The notes: generated from the letters alone by a model not told the origin. Counted from the stretch's first letter, positions 1 through 9,531 are shown. The stretch is 64,000 nt of DNA from Pseudomonas oryzihabitans (GCF_024652905.1 NZ_CP102428.1:2864501-2928500), one strand, 5' to 3'. A program made the numbers and translations.

Positions 1-2325
1 CTTGACCGCCAGGCGCCCACCGGCGACGCGCGGGGTATCGGCCAGGCCGAACAGCTCCTGCAACCGCACCGCCAGCACCGGCGGGTGCTCACTGTAGTCC
101 AGGCGGATGTTGGAGCCGGAGGGTACCGCCAGGGTACGCGGGGCCAGCTCGTCCAGCTGCCGCGGCAGCGGCCAGGGCAGTAGCCCCTGGAGCATGTCTG
201 CCAGATCCAGATTGGCGAAGTGGGCCAGGCGGGTGACGCGGTCCAGGTAGGGCAGCAGCCAGTCTTCCAGGTTGGCCAGCAGGGCCGCGTCGCTGACGTC
301 CGGCCAGTCGCTCGCCTGCTTCTGCTGCAGATCCAGCTGGCGCAGCAAGGTCAGCCGCGCCTGCCACTGGCGTAACTCCGGTGTCCAGGGCAGCAACTCC
401 AGGCCCTTGCGCCGCACCAATCCCAACAGCGCGCGGCTGCGGGCCGCGGCGTCCAGGTTCTTCAGCGGTTCGCGACTCAGCACCAGCTGGCCGACCCGTC
501 GCTGGCGCTCGGCGCGCAGGACGCCTTCGCGCTCGTCCCAGTCCAATTCATCGTGGCTCACGACCTGCTCGGCCAGCGGCCCCTCGAACAATGCCGGATC
601 CAGTTCGGCGGCCAGGTAGATGCGCTCCTCGCGCTGCCCCTGGCGACTGCCCAGGTCGGCCACCACCAGCCAGGGCGATTTCATCAGCCCGTCTGGCTCG
701 CCAAAGCTGGCGGCCCGACCATTGGCCAGGCGATAGTCCTGGCCGCCGGCCTTGCGCTGCTGGGCGATGCGATCCGGATAGGCGCAGGCCAGCAGGGCGC
801 CGGTCCAGCGCGGGTGCTCGGGATCGTCCACTGGCCGCTCGGCCTGGCCACGCAGCAGGCCACGGTACTGACGGACCAGCTGGCGAATGCGCGCCACCCC
901 GCCGCGCGGGCCGCGCCCCTCACCGGCCAGGAGCAGCAGACGGGTATGCAGGTCGGCGCCCTGCCCCGGGGCCAGGTCGCGCTCGCCCAGCAGCGCAGCG
1001 ATCGCGCAGGCGCGCTCGGCCAGGCCCCAGGCCTGACCACGCAACAGTAGGTGCGCGAGTCGGGGATGGGCCGGTAGGCCGCTCATGGCCTGCCCGTGGC
1101 TGGTGAGCACACCCTGAGCGTCCAGGGCACCCAGGCGCATCAGCAGGTCGCGGGCCTGGGCCAGGGCGGCGGCGGGCGGCGCATCGAGCCAGGCCAGCTC
1201 CTCGGCGCTCATGCCCCAGCGCGCCAGTTGCAGGGCCAGCCCGGCCAGATCGGCCTGGAGGATCTCGGCGTTGTCGTAGGCCGGCAACTGCTGGTGCAGC
1301 TCTTCCGACCAGAGGCGATAGCAGACGCCCGGCTCCAGGCGACCGGCGCGGCCCTGGCGCTGGGTGGCCGAGGCGCGGGAGATACGGCGGGTGGTCAGGC
1401 GGGTCATGCCGCTGCCGGGATCGAAGGCCGGCACCCGCGCCAGGCCCGCGTCCACCACCACCCGCACCCCTTCGATGGTCAGGCTGGTCTCGGCGATATT
1501 GGTGGCCAGCACCACCTTGCGGCTGCCGGCCGGCGCCGGCTCGATGGCGGCGCGCTGGGCCGCCAGCTCCAGCTCGCCATGCAGCGGACAGAGCAACACC
1601 CCGGCAGGCAGCTGCTCCGTCAGGCGCTCGGCGGTGCGCCGGATCTCCGCCTGCCCGGGCAGGAATACCAGCAGGCTGCCAGTTTCCTCGTCCAATGCCT
1701 GCAACACTGTGGCGGCCACCCGCGCTTCCAGGCGCTCGTCCTGGCCGAGCGGTCGACTCCAGCGGGTCGTGACCGGAAACATCCGGCCTTCGCTGCGCAC
1801 CACCGGCGCCTCGCCGAGCAAGGCAGCGAGACGCTCGCCTTCCAGGGTGGCGGACATCACCAGCACCTTGAGCGGCGTATCGCGCAGCAGTTCGCGCCCG
1901 CTCAGGGTCAGCGCCAGGGCCAGATCGGCGTCCAGGCTGCGCTCGTGGAATTCATCGAAGATCACCAGGCCGACACCGTCCAGCGCCGGATCGTCCTGCA
2001 GCCGGCGGGTAAGGATGCCCTCGGTGACCACCTCGATGCGGGTGCGCGGACCTACCCGGCTCTCCAGGCGGATGCGATAGCCCACCGTCTCGCCGACGCC
2101 TTCGCCCAGCTCCGCGGCCAGGCGCTCGGCCGCGGCGCGCGCTGCCAGCCGGCGCGGCTCCAGCAGCAGGATGCGCTGACCGGCCAGCCAGGGTTCGTCC
2201 AGCAGCGCCAGGGGCACCCGGGTGGTCTTGCCGGCGCCGGGCGGCGCTTCCAGCACGCAGTCATCGCGGTGGGCGAGGGCCTGGCGCAGCTCGGGCAGGA
2301 CAACATCGATGGGCAAGGGCGTCAT
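1..2325 (-). CDS. hrpB: ATP-dependent helicase HrpB (3' end cut by window edge)
   Basis: DEAH-box RNA/DNA helicase of the HrpB family; its cellular role in Pseudomonas is poorly defined. The ORF starts at an ATG at 2325 and runs open to base 1, giving 775 codons of a protein usually near 840 residues, so the C-terminus is missing. Walker A GAGKTT is at residues 30-35, the DEFH box at 124-127, SAT at 158-160 and the motif VI QRQGRAGR at 322-329. The C-terminal half reads as the HrpB-specific region. It is monocistronic as far as seen and divergent from the lipoprotein gene at 2428, with about 100 bp between the two starts. Identification is firm; only the missing end is unknown. Confidence 0.96.
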   Translation of the reverse strand, partial: MTPLPIDVVLPELRQALAHRDDCVLEAPPGAGKTTRVPLALLDEPWLAGQRILLLEPRRLAARAAAERLAAELGEGVGETVGYRIRLESRVGPRTRIEVVTEGILTRRLQDDPALDGVGLVIFDEFHERSLDADLALALTLSGRELLRDTPLKVLVMSATLEGERLAALLGEAPVVRSEGRMFPVTTRWSRPLGQDERLEARVAATVLQALDEETGSLLVFLPGQAEIRRTAERLTEQLPAGVLLCPLHGELELAAQRAAIEPAPAGSRKVVLATNIAETSLTIEGVRVVVDAGLARVPAFDPGSGMTRLTTRRISRASATQRQGRAGRLEPGVCYRLWSEELHQQLPAYDNAEILQADLAGLALQLARWGMSAEELAWLDAPPAAALAQARDLLMRLGALDAQGVLTSHGQAMSGLPAHPRLAHLLLRGQAWGLAERACAIAALLGERDLAPGQGADLHTRLLLLAGEGRGPRGGVARIRQLVRQYRGLLRGQAERPVDDPEHPRWTGALLACAYPDRIAQQRKAGGQDYRLANGRAASFGEPDGLMKSPWLVVADLGSRQGQREERIYLAAELDPALFEGPLAEQVVSHDELDWDEREGVLRAERQRRVGQLVLSREPLKNLDAAARSRALLGLVRRKGLELLPWTPELRQWQARLTLLRQLDLQQKQASDWPDVSDAALLANLEDWLLPYLDRVTRLAHFANLDLADMLQGLLPWPLPRQLDELAPRTLAVPSGSNIRLDYSEHPPVLAVRLQELFGLADTPRVAGGRLAVK

Positions 2326-2427
2326 GGGGCTCGGCCGGTGGTCTCAACGGGGCGGGCAGTATAAAGCGTCTCGCCCGCCGTGATTCCGGCCGCTATAGTG
2401 GCGTCCTCATCCAACCGGAGGTTGTCT

Positions 2428-2853
2428 ATGTCGATGCGTACCCGCGCGGTGTGTGGCGTCCTCGCCGCCGCCCTGTTCACCCAGCTGACCGCTTGCGGCT
2501 CGCTGTTCTATCCCGAGCGCCGCGGCCAGATCACCGGCAGTGGCCGGATCGATCCGGGCATCGTCGCCCTCGATGCCATCGGCCTGCTGTTCTACATCAT
2601 TCCCGGCCTGATCGCCTTTGGCGTGGACTTCGCCACCGGCGCCATCTACCTGCCCGACAACAAGCGCGCCGAGGTCGATCCGAGCGAGCTGAACAAGGCG
2701 GTGAACCCGGACGGCAGCGTTGATCGCGCGCGCCTCAAGGCCATCATCCAGCAGGCTACCGGTCACAACCTGCCGCTGGACGATCCGCGCCTGCTGCAGC
2801 GCAGCGGCAGCAACGAGCAGCTCGCCAGCCTGGGTCTCGCGCCGCGCGCCTGA
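2428..2853 (+). CDS. small lipoprotein of unknown function
   Basis: A 141-residue predicted lipoprotein. Residues 4-22 form a signal peptide ending in the lipobox LTAC with Cys23 as the lipidation site. A hydrophobic stretch around residues 45-67 (LLFYIIPGLIAFGVDFATGA) resembles a short membrane hairpin. The C-terminal part is polar and carries an NPDGSVDRARL segment. The chosen ATG has CCGGAG upstream; an earlier in-frame ATG at 2380 would put charged sequence before the signal peptide. Its stop overlaps the fieF start by one base (TGATG), so the two are probably co-transcribed and translationally coupled. I do not recognise a named family and assign no function. Confidence 0.85.
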   Translation: MSMRTRAVCGVLAAALFTQLTACGSLFYPERRGQITGSGRIDPGIVALDAIGLLFYIIPGLIAFGVDFATGAIYLPDNKRAEVDPSELNKAVNPDGSVDRARLKAIIQQATGHNLPLDDPRLLQRSGSNEQLASLGLAPRA

Positions 2854-3767
2854 TGAGCGACCCACACCGCACCGAGCGGCTCCTGCGTCGCGCCACCGCC
2901 GCCTCGGTAGCGGTGGCGACGACGCTGATCCTGGCCAAGGCCGTGGCCTGGTGGTTCAGCGGCTCGGTCAGTCTGCTCGCCGGCCTGACCGATTCGCTGC
3001 TCGATGGCCTGGCCTCGGTGTTCAACCTGCTGGCGGTGCACTACGCCCTCAAGCCCGCGGACGACGACCACCGCTACGGTCATGGCAAGGCCGAATCCCT
3101 GGCCGGCATCGCCCAGGCGGTGTTCATCGGCGTCAGCGCCGTACTCATCGCCTGGCAGGCCATCGGTCGCCTGCAGCAACCCGAGCCCCTTGGCGCCCAT
3201 GCCCTGGGTATCGTCGTCACCCTGTTTTCCCTGGTCCTGACCGCCGTGCTGGTGGCCTACCAGCAACACGTCATCCGTCTCACCGATTCCACGGTGGTCC
3301 GCGCCGACGCTCTGCACTATCGCTCCGACCTGCTGCTCAACGTCGGCATCCTGATCGCCCTGGCGCTGACCGGCTTCGGCTGGTACTGGCTGGATCCGCT
3401 GTTCGGCCTGGCCATCGCCCTCTACATCCTCTGGAGCGCCTATGGCATCGCCCGTGACTCCTTCGGCGTGCTGATGGACCAGGAACTGCCCGCCGACATC
3501 AGCGAGCACATGCTGCAGCTGGCCTGCCAGGTACCCGGTGTGATCGGTGCCCATGACTTGCGTACCCGTCTCTCCGGCAATCACTGGTTCGTGCAACTGC
3601 ACCTGGAGCTGCCGGGGCAGATGAGCCTGTCCCGCGCTCATGTGCTGTGCGACGAAGTGGAAGCGGCCATCCGCGCCGAGTACCCCCAGGCCGAGGTGCT
3701 GGTCCACGCCGATCCGCTGGATGCGCCCGACGTGCCCCATCGTCATCCGCTGCCGCCCGCCACCTGA
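2853..3767 (+). CDS. fieF: cation diffusion facilitator, FieF/YiiP type
   Basis: Inner-membrane proton/divalent-metal antiporter (Zn, Fe, possibly Cd efflux), 304 residues, the usual FieF length. Six membrane segments are followed by a cytoplasmic ferredoxin-like domain. The transport site residues of YiiP are conserved: Asp47 and Asp51 in TM2 (LLAGLTDSLLDG) and His155/Asp159 in TM5 (ALHYRSDL). The loop motif DDDHRYGHGK after TM2 is diagnostic. The C-terminus contains several His and Asp residues (HADPLDAPDVPHRHP) consistent with the regulatory metal sites. It overlaps the preceding lipoprotein stop by one base. Exact metal preference cannot be read from sequence. Confidence 0.94.
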   Translation: MSDPHRTERLLRRATAASVAVATTLILAKAVAWWFSGSVSLLAGLTDSLLDGLASVFNLLAVHYALKPADDDHRYGHGKAESLAGIAQAVFIGVSAVLIAWQAIGRLQQPEPLGAHALGIVVTLFSLVLTAVLVAYQQHVIRLTDSTVVRADALHYRSDLLLNVGILIALALTGFGWYWLDPLFGLAIALYILWSAYGIARDSFGVLMDQELPADISEHMLQLACQVPGVIGAHDLRTRLSGNHWFVQLHLELPGQMSLSRAHVLCDEVEAAIRAEYPQAEVLVHADPLDAPDVPHRHPLPPAT

Positions 3768-3846
3768 GCGGAACCCGGCACCGTTGCGCTCCCTCGAATC
3801 TGCATAGCCTGATTTGAGAGCGTCCCAGACGGCGCCGGAGCCCACC

Positions 3847-5376
3847 ATGAAAACCCTGCACCCGGTCGCGCGCCTCGCCGACCTGCGCGAAGACCGTGGC
3901 ACCGCGGTCAAGATCGAAGACATCGAAATCCTGCTACTGCGCGTCGGCGACCAGGTGCGGGCCTTCCAGGCCCACTGTCCCCATGCCGGTGCCCCGCTGG
4001 CCGAGGGCGCCGTCTGCCAGGGGCGGCTGGTCTGTCCCTGGCACAAGGCGAGCTTTGCCGTCGACGATGGCAGCCTATGCGAACCGCCGGCGCTGGACGC
4101 CCTGCAGCGCTATCCGGTGGAGGTGCGCGATGGTGAGGTGCTGGTCGGTACCCAGCCACTGCCCTCACAAGCGGCCGAAACCCAAAGTGACGAGCGCCTG
4201 CTCGTCGTCGTTGGCGCCGGCGCCGCAGGCACGGCCGCCGCCGCTGCCCTGCGTGAGTTCGGCTTTGGCGGTCGCCTCTTGCTGGTCGGCCAGGAACCGG
4301 GCGAGCCCTATGATCGGACCGCCCTGTCCAAATTCGTCCTCCAGGGCGACAAGGCCCCCGACGAAGCGCCGCCGCTGCGCGAGGCCGACTTCTTCCGTCA
4401 GCAGCACATCGAACGCCTGCACGCCGAGGTGACTCGCCTGGATCCCCAGACCCGCCAGCTGGAACTCGCCAACGGCCAGACCCTGACCTACGACGGCTGT
4501 GTTCTCGCCACCGGTGGTGAACCCAGGCCGCTTGACGTTCCCGGCGCCGACCTCAAGGGCATCCAACTGTTGCGGACCCGCGCTGACGCGGCCGCCATCC
4601 TGGCCGACTTGCCCGCCGAGGGCCGCGCGGTGATCGTCGGTGCCAGCTTCATCGGCCTGGAAGCCGCCTCCGCCTTGCGCAAGCAGGGCCTGGCGGTGGA
4701 CGTGGTCTCCCCCGCCTCCCTACCCTTCGTCAAGCAGATGGGCGAGACCCTGGGCCAGCACTTCAAGACCCTGCACGAGGCCAATGGCGTCATCTTCCAC
4801 GCGCCCAGCGAGGTGATCGGCTTCGAAGGCGAGGGTCAGGTCCGCCAGGTCAGGCTCAAGGACGGTACCCGCCTACCCGCCGACCTAGTACTGGTGGGTA
4901 CCGGTATCGCCCCGGCGACTGCCTTCCTCGTCAACCTGCCCCTGGCCGACGACGGCAGCGTCCCGGTCGACGGCCAGCTCAGGGCCGCCGAGGGTCTCTA
5001 CGCCGTCGGCGATCTGGCCACCTTCCCCTATGCCGGCCGGCCGACCCGGATCGAGCACTGGCGCCTGGCTCAGCAGCACGGCCGCCTGGCAGCACGTAAT
5101 CTGCTCGGCGAGGCCGAGGCCTATGCCGACGTCCCCTTCTTCTGGACCCTGCACCACGGCAAGCGTTACGAATACCTCGGCCACCCCCGCCAGTGGGATG
5201 ACATGCACCTCGACGGCAGCCTGGGTGATCAGACCTTCGTCGCCCTGTTGCTGGCCGAGGATCTGGTAGTGGGTGTAGTCGCCTGCCAACGAGAGCGTGC
5301 CACCGCCATCCTGTCCCAGCGTCTGCGCCAGCCGCTGGGACGCGCCGAGGCCCTGGACATCGTCCAGGCCAACTGA
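3847..5376 (+). CDS. Rieske [2Fe-2S] / FAD-dependent NAD(P)H oxidoreductase fusion (AIF-like)
   Basis: A 509-residue protein with an N-terminal Rieske domain (about 1-103) fused to an FAD/NAD-binding pyridine-nucleotide-disulfide reductase. The Rieske ligands are Cys44-His46 (CPHAG) and Cys63-His66 (CPWH). The FAD site GAGAAG is at 123-128 and the NAD(P)H site VGASFIG at about 263-269. The C-terminal domain matches the reductase C domain of AIF and ferredoxin reductases. Expected chemistry is electron transfer from NAD(P)H through FAD and the built-in Fe-S centre; the acceptor is unknown. The ATG at 3847 was chosen over an upstream in-frame start because the Rieske domain begins here. It is followed after 9 bp by a phosphoesterase gene in what looks like a three-gene operon. 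Confidence 0.92.
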   Translation: MKTLHPVARLADLREDRGTAVKIEDIEILLLRVGDQVRAFQAHCPHAGAPLAEGAVCQGRLVCPWHKASFAVDDGSLCEPPALDALQRYPVEVRDGEVLVGTQPLPSQAAETQSDERLLVVVGAGAAGTAAAAALREFGFGGRLLLVGQEPGEPYDRTALSKFVLQGDKAPDEAPPLREADFFRQQHIERLHAEVTRLDPQTRQLELANGQTLTYDGCVLATGGEPRPLDVPGADLKGIQLLRTRADAAAILADLPAEGRAVIVGASFIGLEAASALRKQGLAVDVVSPASLPFVKQMGETLGQHFKTLHEANGVIFHAPSEVIGFEGEGQVRQVRLKDGTRLPADLVLVGTGIAPATAFLVNLPLADDGSVPVDGQLRAAEGLYAVGDLATFPYAGRPTRIEHWRLAQQHGRLAARNLLGEAEAYADVPFFWTLHHGKRYEYLGHPRQWDDMHLDGSLGDQTFVALLLAEDLVVGVVACQRERATAILSQRLRQPLGRAEALDIVQAN

Positions 5377-5385
5377 GGAGCTGCC

Positions 5386-5856
5386 ATGGCCAATCCCTAT
5401 CGCATCGGCCTGATCGCCGACACCCATGGTCTGCTTCGGCCGCAGGCTCTGGAGGCCCTGGCCGGCAGCGATTTCATCCTGCACGCTGGCGACATCGGCA
5501 AGCCGGAGATCCTCGACGCCCTGCGCGAGCTGGCACCTCTGGCCGTGGTCCGGGGCAACAACGACGACGTGCCCTGGGCCGATGACATCCCCGAGCGCGT
5601 CACTCTGACTTTGGCCGGGGTCAACGTCCATATGCTGCACATCCTGCCGGAGCTCGACCTGGAGACCGCCGGCGCCGCAGTGCGCGTGGTGGTCAGCGGG
5701 CACTCGCACAAGCCGCTGATCGAAACGCGTGATGGCGTACTCTACGTCAACCCCGGCAGCGCCGGCCCACGGCGCTTTCGGTTGCCAATCAGCGTCGGCC
5801 GCCTGACCCTGGACGCCGGCCAGATCCAGGCCGAGATCCTGGAACTCACTTCCTGA
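5386..5856 (+). CDS. YfcE/MJ0936-type metallophosphoesterase
   Basis: A 156-residue calcineurin-like phosphodiesterase of the small YfcE/YmdB type, expected to bind two metal ions and cleave phosphodiesters. Visible metal ligands are D12-x-H14 (ADTHG), GD at 35-36, GNND at 57-60 and GHSHKP at 105-110, in canonical order. The C-terminal NPGS motif (VNPGSAGPRR) is also typical. It lies 9 bp after the Rieske reductase and 10 bp before the flavin reductase, so all three probably share a transcript. The physiological substrate is unknown. Confidence 0.92.
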   Translation: MANPYRIGLIADTHGLLRPQALEALAGSDFILHAGDIGKPEILDALRELAPLAVVRGNNDDVPWADDIPERVTLTLAGVNVHMLHILPELDLETAGAAVRVVVSGHSHKPLIETRDGVLYVNPGSAGPRRFRLPISVGRLTLDAGQIQAEILELTS

Positions 5857-5866
5857 AGGAACCCCG

Positions 5867-6487
5867 ATGAGCATCGACTACTACTCCTACGAACCCGCCC
5901 AGGGCCATGGCCTGCCCCACGATCCCTTCAACGCCATCGTCGCGCCGCGCCCCATTGGCTGGATCTCTTCGCAAAGCGAAGCCGGCATCCTCAACCTGGC
6001 GCCCTACAGCTTCTTCAACGCCTTCAACTACAAGCCGCCGCTGATCGGCTTTTCCAGCCAGGGCTACAAGGACAGCGTGGCCAATATCGAGCGCACCGGT
6101 GAATTCGTCTGGAATCTGGCCACCCGCGAACTGGCCGAGGAGATGAACGCCAGCAGCGCCATGGTCGGGCCGGAGGTGGACGAATTCGCCCTGGCCGGCC
6201 TCGAGCCCGCACCCTCCACCCTCGTCAAGGTGCCACGGGTCGCTCGGGCCCAGGTGGCCTTCGAATGCAAGTTGAGCCAGATCGTACGGCTCAAGACCGC
6301 TGCCGGTGACGACCTGGACCAATGGCTGGTACTGGGCGAGGTGGTCGCCGCCCATATCGACAAGCGCCTGCTCAAGGATGGCATCTACCAGACCGCGGCC
6401 GCTCGTCCCATCGTGCGGGGCGGTGGCCCGGCCGACTATTTCGAGATCACCGAGGCCGCGCTGTTCCGCATGCGCCGTCCGGACTGA
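5867..6487 (+). CDS. flavin reductase-like FMN-binding protein
   Basis: A 206-residue flavoredoxin/flavin-reductase-domain protein. The N-terminus contains the family pattern of FMN-binding proteins (PFNAIVAPRPIGWIS, residues 19-33) and the NLAPYSFFNAF loop that follows. The C-terminal segment DYFEITEAALFRM is typical of the DIM6/NTAB group. It is the last gene of a probable operon with the Rieske/FAD reductase and the phosphoesterase and ends just before a strong bidirectional terminator. This suggests a redox module in which the reductase and this FMN protein act together, but no partner or substrate can be named. Confidence 0.88.
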   Translation: MSIDYYSYEPAQGHGLPHDPFNAIVAPRPIGWISSQSEAGILNLAPYSFFNAFNYKPPLIGFSSQGYKDSVANIERTGEFVWNLATRELAEEMNASSAMVGPEVDEFALAGLEPAPSTLVKVPRVARAQVAFECKLSQIVRLKTAAGDDLDQWLVLGEVVAAHIDKRLLKDGIYQTAAARPIVRGGGPADYFEITEAALFRMRRPD

Positions 6488-6508
6488 CCGGCTCGCTCCG
6501 GAATGCAA

Positions 6509-6540
6509 AACGGCGCCCTTGGGCGCCGTTGTTGTTCTCG
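6509..6540. terminator. bidirectional rho-independent terminator
   Basis: An inverted repeat AACGGCGCC / GGCGCCGTT (6509-6517 and 6522-6530) is flanked by an A-run on the left and TGTTGTT on the right. It lies between the convergent genes ending at 6487 and 6547 and can serve both. Confidence 0.85.
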
Positions 6541-6546
6541 CGAGGG

Positions 6547-7485
6547 CTAATTCGCCGCACTGACGCGGAAATTCAGGCGCGGGAAATGCACCTGGATGGC
6601 CCCCAGCTGCTCATCGTGGCGACGGATCACCAGGGCTTCGCTATCGGCATGGACCAGCTCACCCACCACGGGATCCACGCCATAGTCGGTCGCCGCCACG
6701 CTCACTCGCTCGCCCCAGGCAAAGCCCTCCACGGCCAGCGCCTGGTCACGCGGCAAGGCCACCGGCTCCGCCGTCCTGGCGATCTCCAGCGCCTCGGCGG
6801 CACCGAGATCCTCGTGGGTACCGTGGCCGAAACCCAGCACTCGGGCGAACCAGGCGGCGATCTCGGGGCGCTCGTCGATCAAGGGCGCCAGCTGCGGCGT
6901 GCTCTTGAGGAACCAGAAATTGTGAGCCAGGGCGATGTCGGCCACCGAGGGCGCGCCGAAGAGGAATTCACCGGAGGCACGCTGGAGCTGGATCTCCAAC
7001 CGGGTCAGCAGGGTCGGCAACTGCTGCCGGGCCTGCTCGGGGCTGAGGCGGTTCAGGCTGCCGCCGCTGAACAGCGCCTTGCGGTCATCCAGAAAGGCCT
7101 GGGCCTGCTCCGGCGGCAGGCTGGCCAGGCGCGGCCCCATGATCTCCGGCTGGAACATCAGCGCCACGGCGTGCTGGAACAGCACCGAGTCCGCCCAGCC
7201 GGCAAAGGCGGCCACGACCGCCTCCTGGCCTTCCGGGAACAACGCCGGCACGGCCTTTTCCGCCTCCAGGCGGCGAGCGATCAGGGCCGTGTCGCAATAG
7301 ACGTCCGCGCCCACCTGCAGCACCGGCGTCCTGCGATATCCACCGGTGAGGGTCACCAACTCGGGCTTGGGCAGCATCCGCGGAATGATCACCGAACGCC
7401 AGGCCAGCCCCTTGAAGCCCAGCAGCAGGCGCGCCTTCTCGGCGAAGGGCGATTGCCAGTAGTGATGCAGAATCAGCTCGGACAT
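6547..7485 (-). CDS. glutathione S-transferase family protein
   Basis: A 312-residue protein with an N-terminal thioredoxin-like GST domain (residues 1-80: [20 protein letters not shown], then TP-V pattern RRTPVLQVG and the [10 protein letters not shown] segment) and a longer than usual helical C-terminal part that ends in an extra beta-rich 80 residues. Standard GSTs have about 200-220 residues, so the last ~100 are an extension. The start overlaps the 3' end of the GIY-YIG gene by 13 bp, so it is translated from the pcs transcript. Glutathione use and substrate are not shown by sequence. Confidence 0.88.
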   Translation of the reverse strand: MSELILHHYWQSPFAEKARLLLGFKGLAWRSVIIPRMLPKPELVTLTGGYRRTPVLQVGADVYCDTALIARRLEAEKAVPALFPEGQEAVVAAFAGWADSVLFQHAVALMFQPEIMGPRLASLPPEQAQAFLDDRKALFSGGSLNRLSPEQARQQLPTLLTRLEIQLQRASGEFLFGAPSVADIALAHNFWFLKSTPQLAPLIDERPEIAAWFARVLGFGHGTHEDLGAAEALEIARTAEPVALPRDQALAVEGFAWGERVSVAATDYGVDPVVGELVHADSEALVIRRHDEQLGAIQVHFPRLNFRVSAAN

Positions 7486-7793
7486 GACAGCACTCCTGAA
7501 TCAGCCTCGGACAGGGTGCCGGACAGGGCCAGCACCAGGGATTCCTTGGCTCGTTTGGGTAGCTTCTTGATCTGGATTTCGCGGCGCAGGGCGGCCGACT
7601 TGTCGCCGCAGGCTTCCACATAGACCAGCGCCTGGGCCGGGCTGGAGGCGAAGAAGCGGGCACCGCGGCCACTGCGGTGCTGGGCAAAACGGCGCTCGGG
7701 ATCATCGCTGATGCCGCAATAGAGCGCCTGATTCTCGGCACGCACTAGGTAGACATACCAGGTGCGCGCGGGTGGCAGGGGGACGTCGCTCAC
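7473..7793 (-). CDS. small GIY-YIG nuclease domain protein (UPF0213/YhbQ-like)
   Basis: A 106-residue protein with a stand-alone GIY-YIG domain. The two hallmark strands are WYVYLVR (12-18) and LYCGISDD (24-31), with Arg34 and a downstream Glu72 in the expected catalytic positions. The GTG at 7793 is proposed as start: it lies 2 bp after the pcs stop and gives the usual length for the family; no ATG precedes the domain. The gene sits between pcs and a GST and overlaps the latter by 13 bp. Related proteins are thought to be structure-specific nucleases with roles in DNA processing, but the function of this small type is poorly known. Confidence 0.87.
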   Translation of the reverse strand: MSDVPLPPARTWYVYLVRAENQALYCGISDDPERRFAQHRSGRGARFFASSPAQALVYVEACGDKSAALRREIQIKKLPKRAKESLVLALSGTLSEADSGVLSCPS

Positions 7794-7795
7794 CG

Positions 7796-8512
7796 TCAGG
7801 CGAACCACTCCCGGGCGGTACGCCAGACGCACACGCCGACGAAGTAGATGCCGCTGGCGAACCAGAGCACCATCAGCCACAGCGGCTTGTCGGGATGCAC
7901 GAACACCATCATGGCACTGCTGAGCAGCCAGATGGAGGTCACGGTGATGTTCACCGCCATCAGCTGGCGCACGCGGAAGGGATGCAGGAACTTGACCCGG
8001 GTCAGAGTCAGAGCGGCCAGTACCAGCACCACCGCCATGCTGAACCAGGGCGCCAGGTCCAGCACGTAGAAATACAGCGCCACCACGTTCCAGGCCGCGG
8101 GAAAACCGACGAAATAGTTGTCGGCGCTCTTCATGTTCACATTGCAGAAACAGAACAGCGACGACAATAGGATGATGCCCACCGCCACCAGCTCGAAGTG
8201 CGGCGGCAAGGGGACGAAGCGATAGATGAAGATGGCTGGAATGAACACGTAGGTCAGGTAGTCGACCACCAGGTCCAGCGCCGAACCGTCGAAGTGGGGC
8301 AGTACCCGCTTGACCTCGAACTTGCGCGCCAGGGTGCCGTCGAGCCCGTCGACGAGCAGGGCGATGCCGAGCCACATCAGGCAACCCTTGGGTTGACCGT
8401 CGACCAAAGCGAGCAGCGCCAGAAGCGCGAGGATCACACCACTGGAGGTCACCGCATGGGCGCCCCAGGCCTTGGCTTTTGTCAGCATGAGCGGATGGGA
8501 AATGGAGTTCAC
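7796..8512 (-). CDS. pcs: phosphatidylcholine synthase
   Basis: Integral inner-membrane CDP-alcohol phosphatidyltransferase that condenses CDP-diacylglycerol with choline to make phosphatidylcholine in one step. The protein is 238 residues, the size of bacterial Pcs, with about eight membrane segments. The catalytic motif is D55-G-x-D58-G-x2-A-R63 followed by G76-x3-D80-x3-D84; the enlarged 12-residue gap between AR and G is the Pcs version of the family motif. The GTG at 8512 (MNSISHPL) has a GAGAGA stretch upstream and is preferred to an internal ATG at 8488. The presence of this gene predicts a PC-containing membrane when choline is available, a trait of host-associated pseudomonads. Confidence 0.93.
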   Translation of the reverse strand: MNSISHPLMLTKAKAWGAHAVTSSGVILALLALLALVDGQPKGCLMWLGIALLVDGLDGTLARKFEVKRVLPHFDGSALDLVVDYLTYVFIPAIFIYRFVPLPPHFELVAVGIILLSSLFCFCNVNMKSADNYFVGFPAAWNVVALYFYVLDLAPWFSMAVVLVLAALTLTRVKFLHPFRVRQLMAVNITVTSIWLLSSAMMVFVHPDKPLWLMVLWFASGIYFVGVCVWRTAREWFA

Positions 8513-8718
8513 GGGCGTCTCTCTATGATGACGGCTTCGACTGCCCGGCGCACCGCTCGTTCTAGCGATGCGCTGCGAAATCGACAATGAAGCCGGTGAA
8601 CGGCAAGGCGGACCTTGACCGCCGACCCCGGAAACCGGGCGCCAAACATCGAGGATACCGCGCCTTGAGGTCCTTTGCCCGCCTTCCCGCCGAACGCCCG
8701 TGATTGGGTTCGCAGGTA

Positions 8719-8748
8719 GACCGGGGCGGATGGGTGTCCACCCCGGTC
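8719..8748 (-). terminator. possible terminator after aapP
   Basis: GACCGGGG (8719-8726) and CCCCGGTC (8741-8748) form an 8-bp stem immediately after the aapP stop codon. On the minus strand it is followed only by TCTACC, so a U-tract is lacking and it may be an mRNA-end hairpin rather than a strong terminator. Confidence 0.5.
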
Positions 8749-8753
8749 GCGTC

Positions 8754-9521
8754 TCAGTGCAGGATCTGCCCGAGGAACAGGCGCGTACGCTCATTCTGCG
8801 GGTTGTCGAAGAACTGGTCCGGAGCGGCCTGCTCGACGATTTCACCCTTGTCCATGAAGATCACCCGGTTGGCCACAGTGCGGGCAAAGCCCATCTCGTG
8901 AGTCACGCAGAGCATGGTCATGCCGTCCTGGGCCAGACCGATCATGGTGTCCAGCACCTCCTTCACCATCTCCGGGTCGAGCGCCGAGGTCGGCTCATCG
9001 AACAGCATGATGCGCGGCTGCATGCACAGCGCCCGGGCGATGGCCACGCGCTGCTGCTGGCCACCGGACAGCTGGCCCGGAAACTTGTGGGCCTGCTCGG
9101 GAATGCGCACCCGCTGCAGGTAGTGCATGGCGATCTCTTCGGCCTGCTTCTTCGGCAGCTTGCGCACCCACATGGGCGCCAGGGTGCAGTTCTGCAGCAC
9201 GGTCAGGTGCGGGAAGAGGTTGAAGTGCTGGAAAACCATGCCGACTTCGCTGCGAATGGTCTCGATCTGCTTGAGATCGTTGGTCAGCTCGGTGCCGTCG
9301 ACGATGATCTGGCCCTTCTGGTGCTCTTCCAGGCGATTGATGCAGCGGATGGTGGTGGACTTGCCCGAGCCGGACGGTCCGCACAGCACGATGCGCTCGC
9401 CCTGGGTGACGGTCAGGTTGATGTCCTTGAGCACGTGGAACTGGCCGTACCACTTGTTCACGTCCTTGAGCTGGATCATGACCTTGCTGCTGTCGACCGG
9501 CTGCTTGTTGCTTACGTTCAT
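8754..9521 (-). CDS. aapP: general L-amino acid ABC transporter, ATP-binding protein
   Basis: A 255-residue ATPase of the polar amino-acid ABC family that powers uptake through AapQ and AapM. Walker [10 protein letters not shown] is at 48-56, the Q-loop Gln at 98, the signature LSGGQQQR at 151-158 and Walker B IMLFDEP at 171-177. It is the last gene of the aapJQMP operon, 10 bp after aapM. Closest known relatives are the Aap/Bzt glutamate, glutamine, aspartate and asparagine or broad L-amino-acid systems. A perfect palindrome follows its stop. Confidence 0.95.
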   Translation of the reverse strand: MNVSNKQPVDSSKVMIQLKDVNKWYGQFHVLKDINLTVTQGERIVLCGPSGSGKSTTIRCINRLEEHQKGQIIVDGTELTNDLKQIETIRSEVGMVFQHFNLFPHLTVLQNCTLAPMWVRKLPKKQAEEIAMHYLQRVRIPEQAHKFPGQLSGGQQQRVAIARALCMQPRIMLFDEPTSALDPEMVKEVLDTMIGLAQDGMTMLCVTHEMGFARTVANRVIFMDKGEIVEQAAPDQFFDNPQNERTRLFLGQILH

Positions 9522-9531
9522 CTGTTGACTC

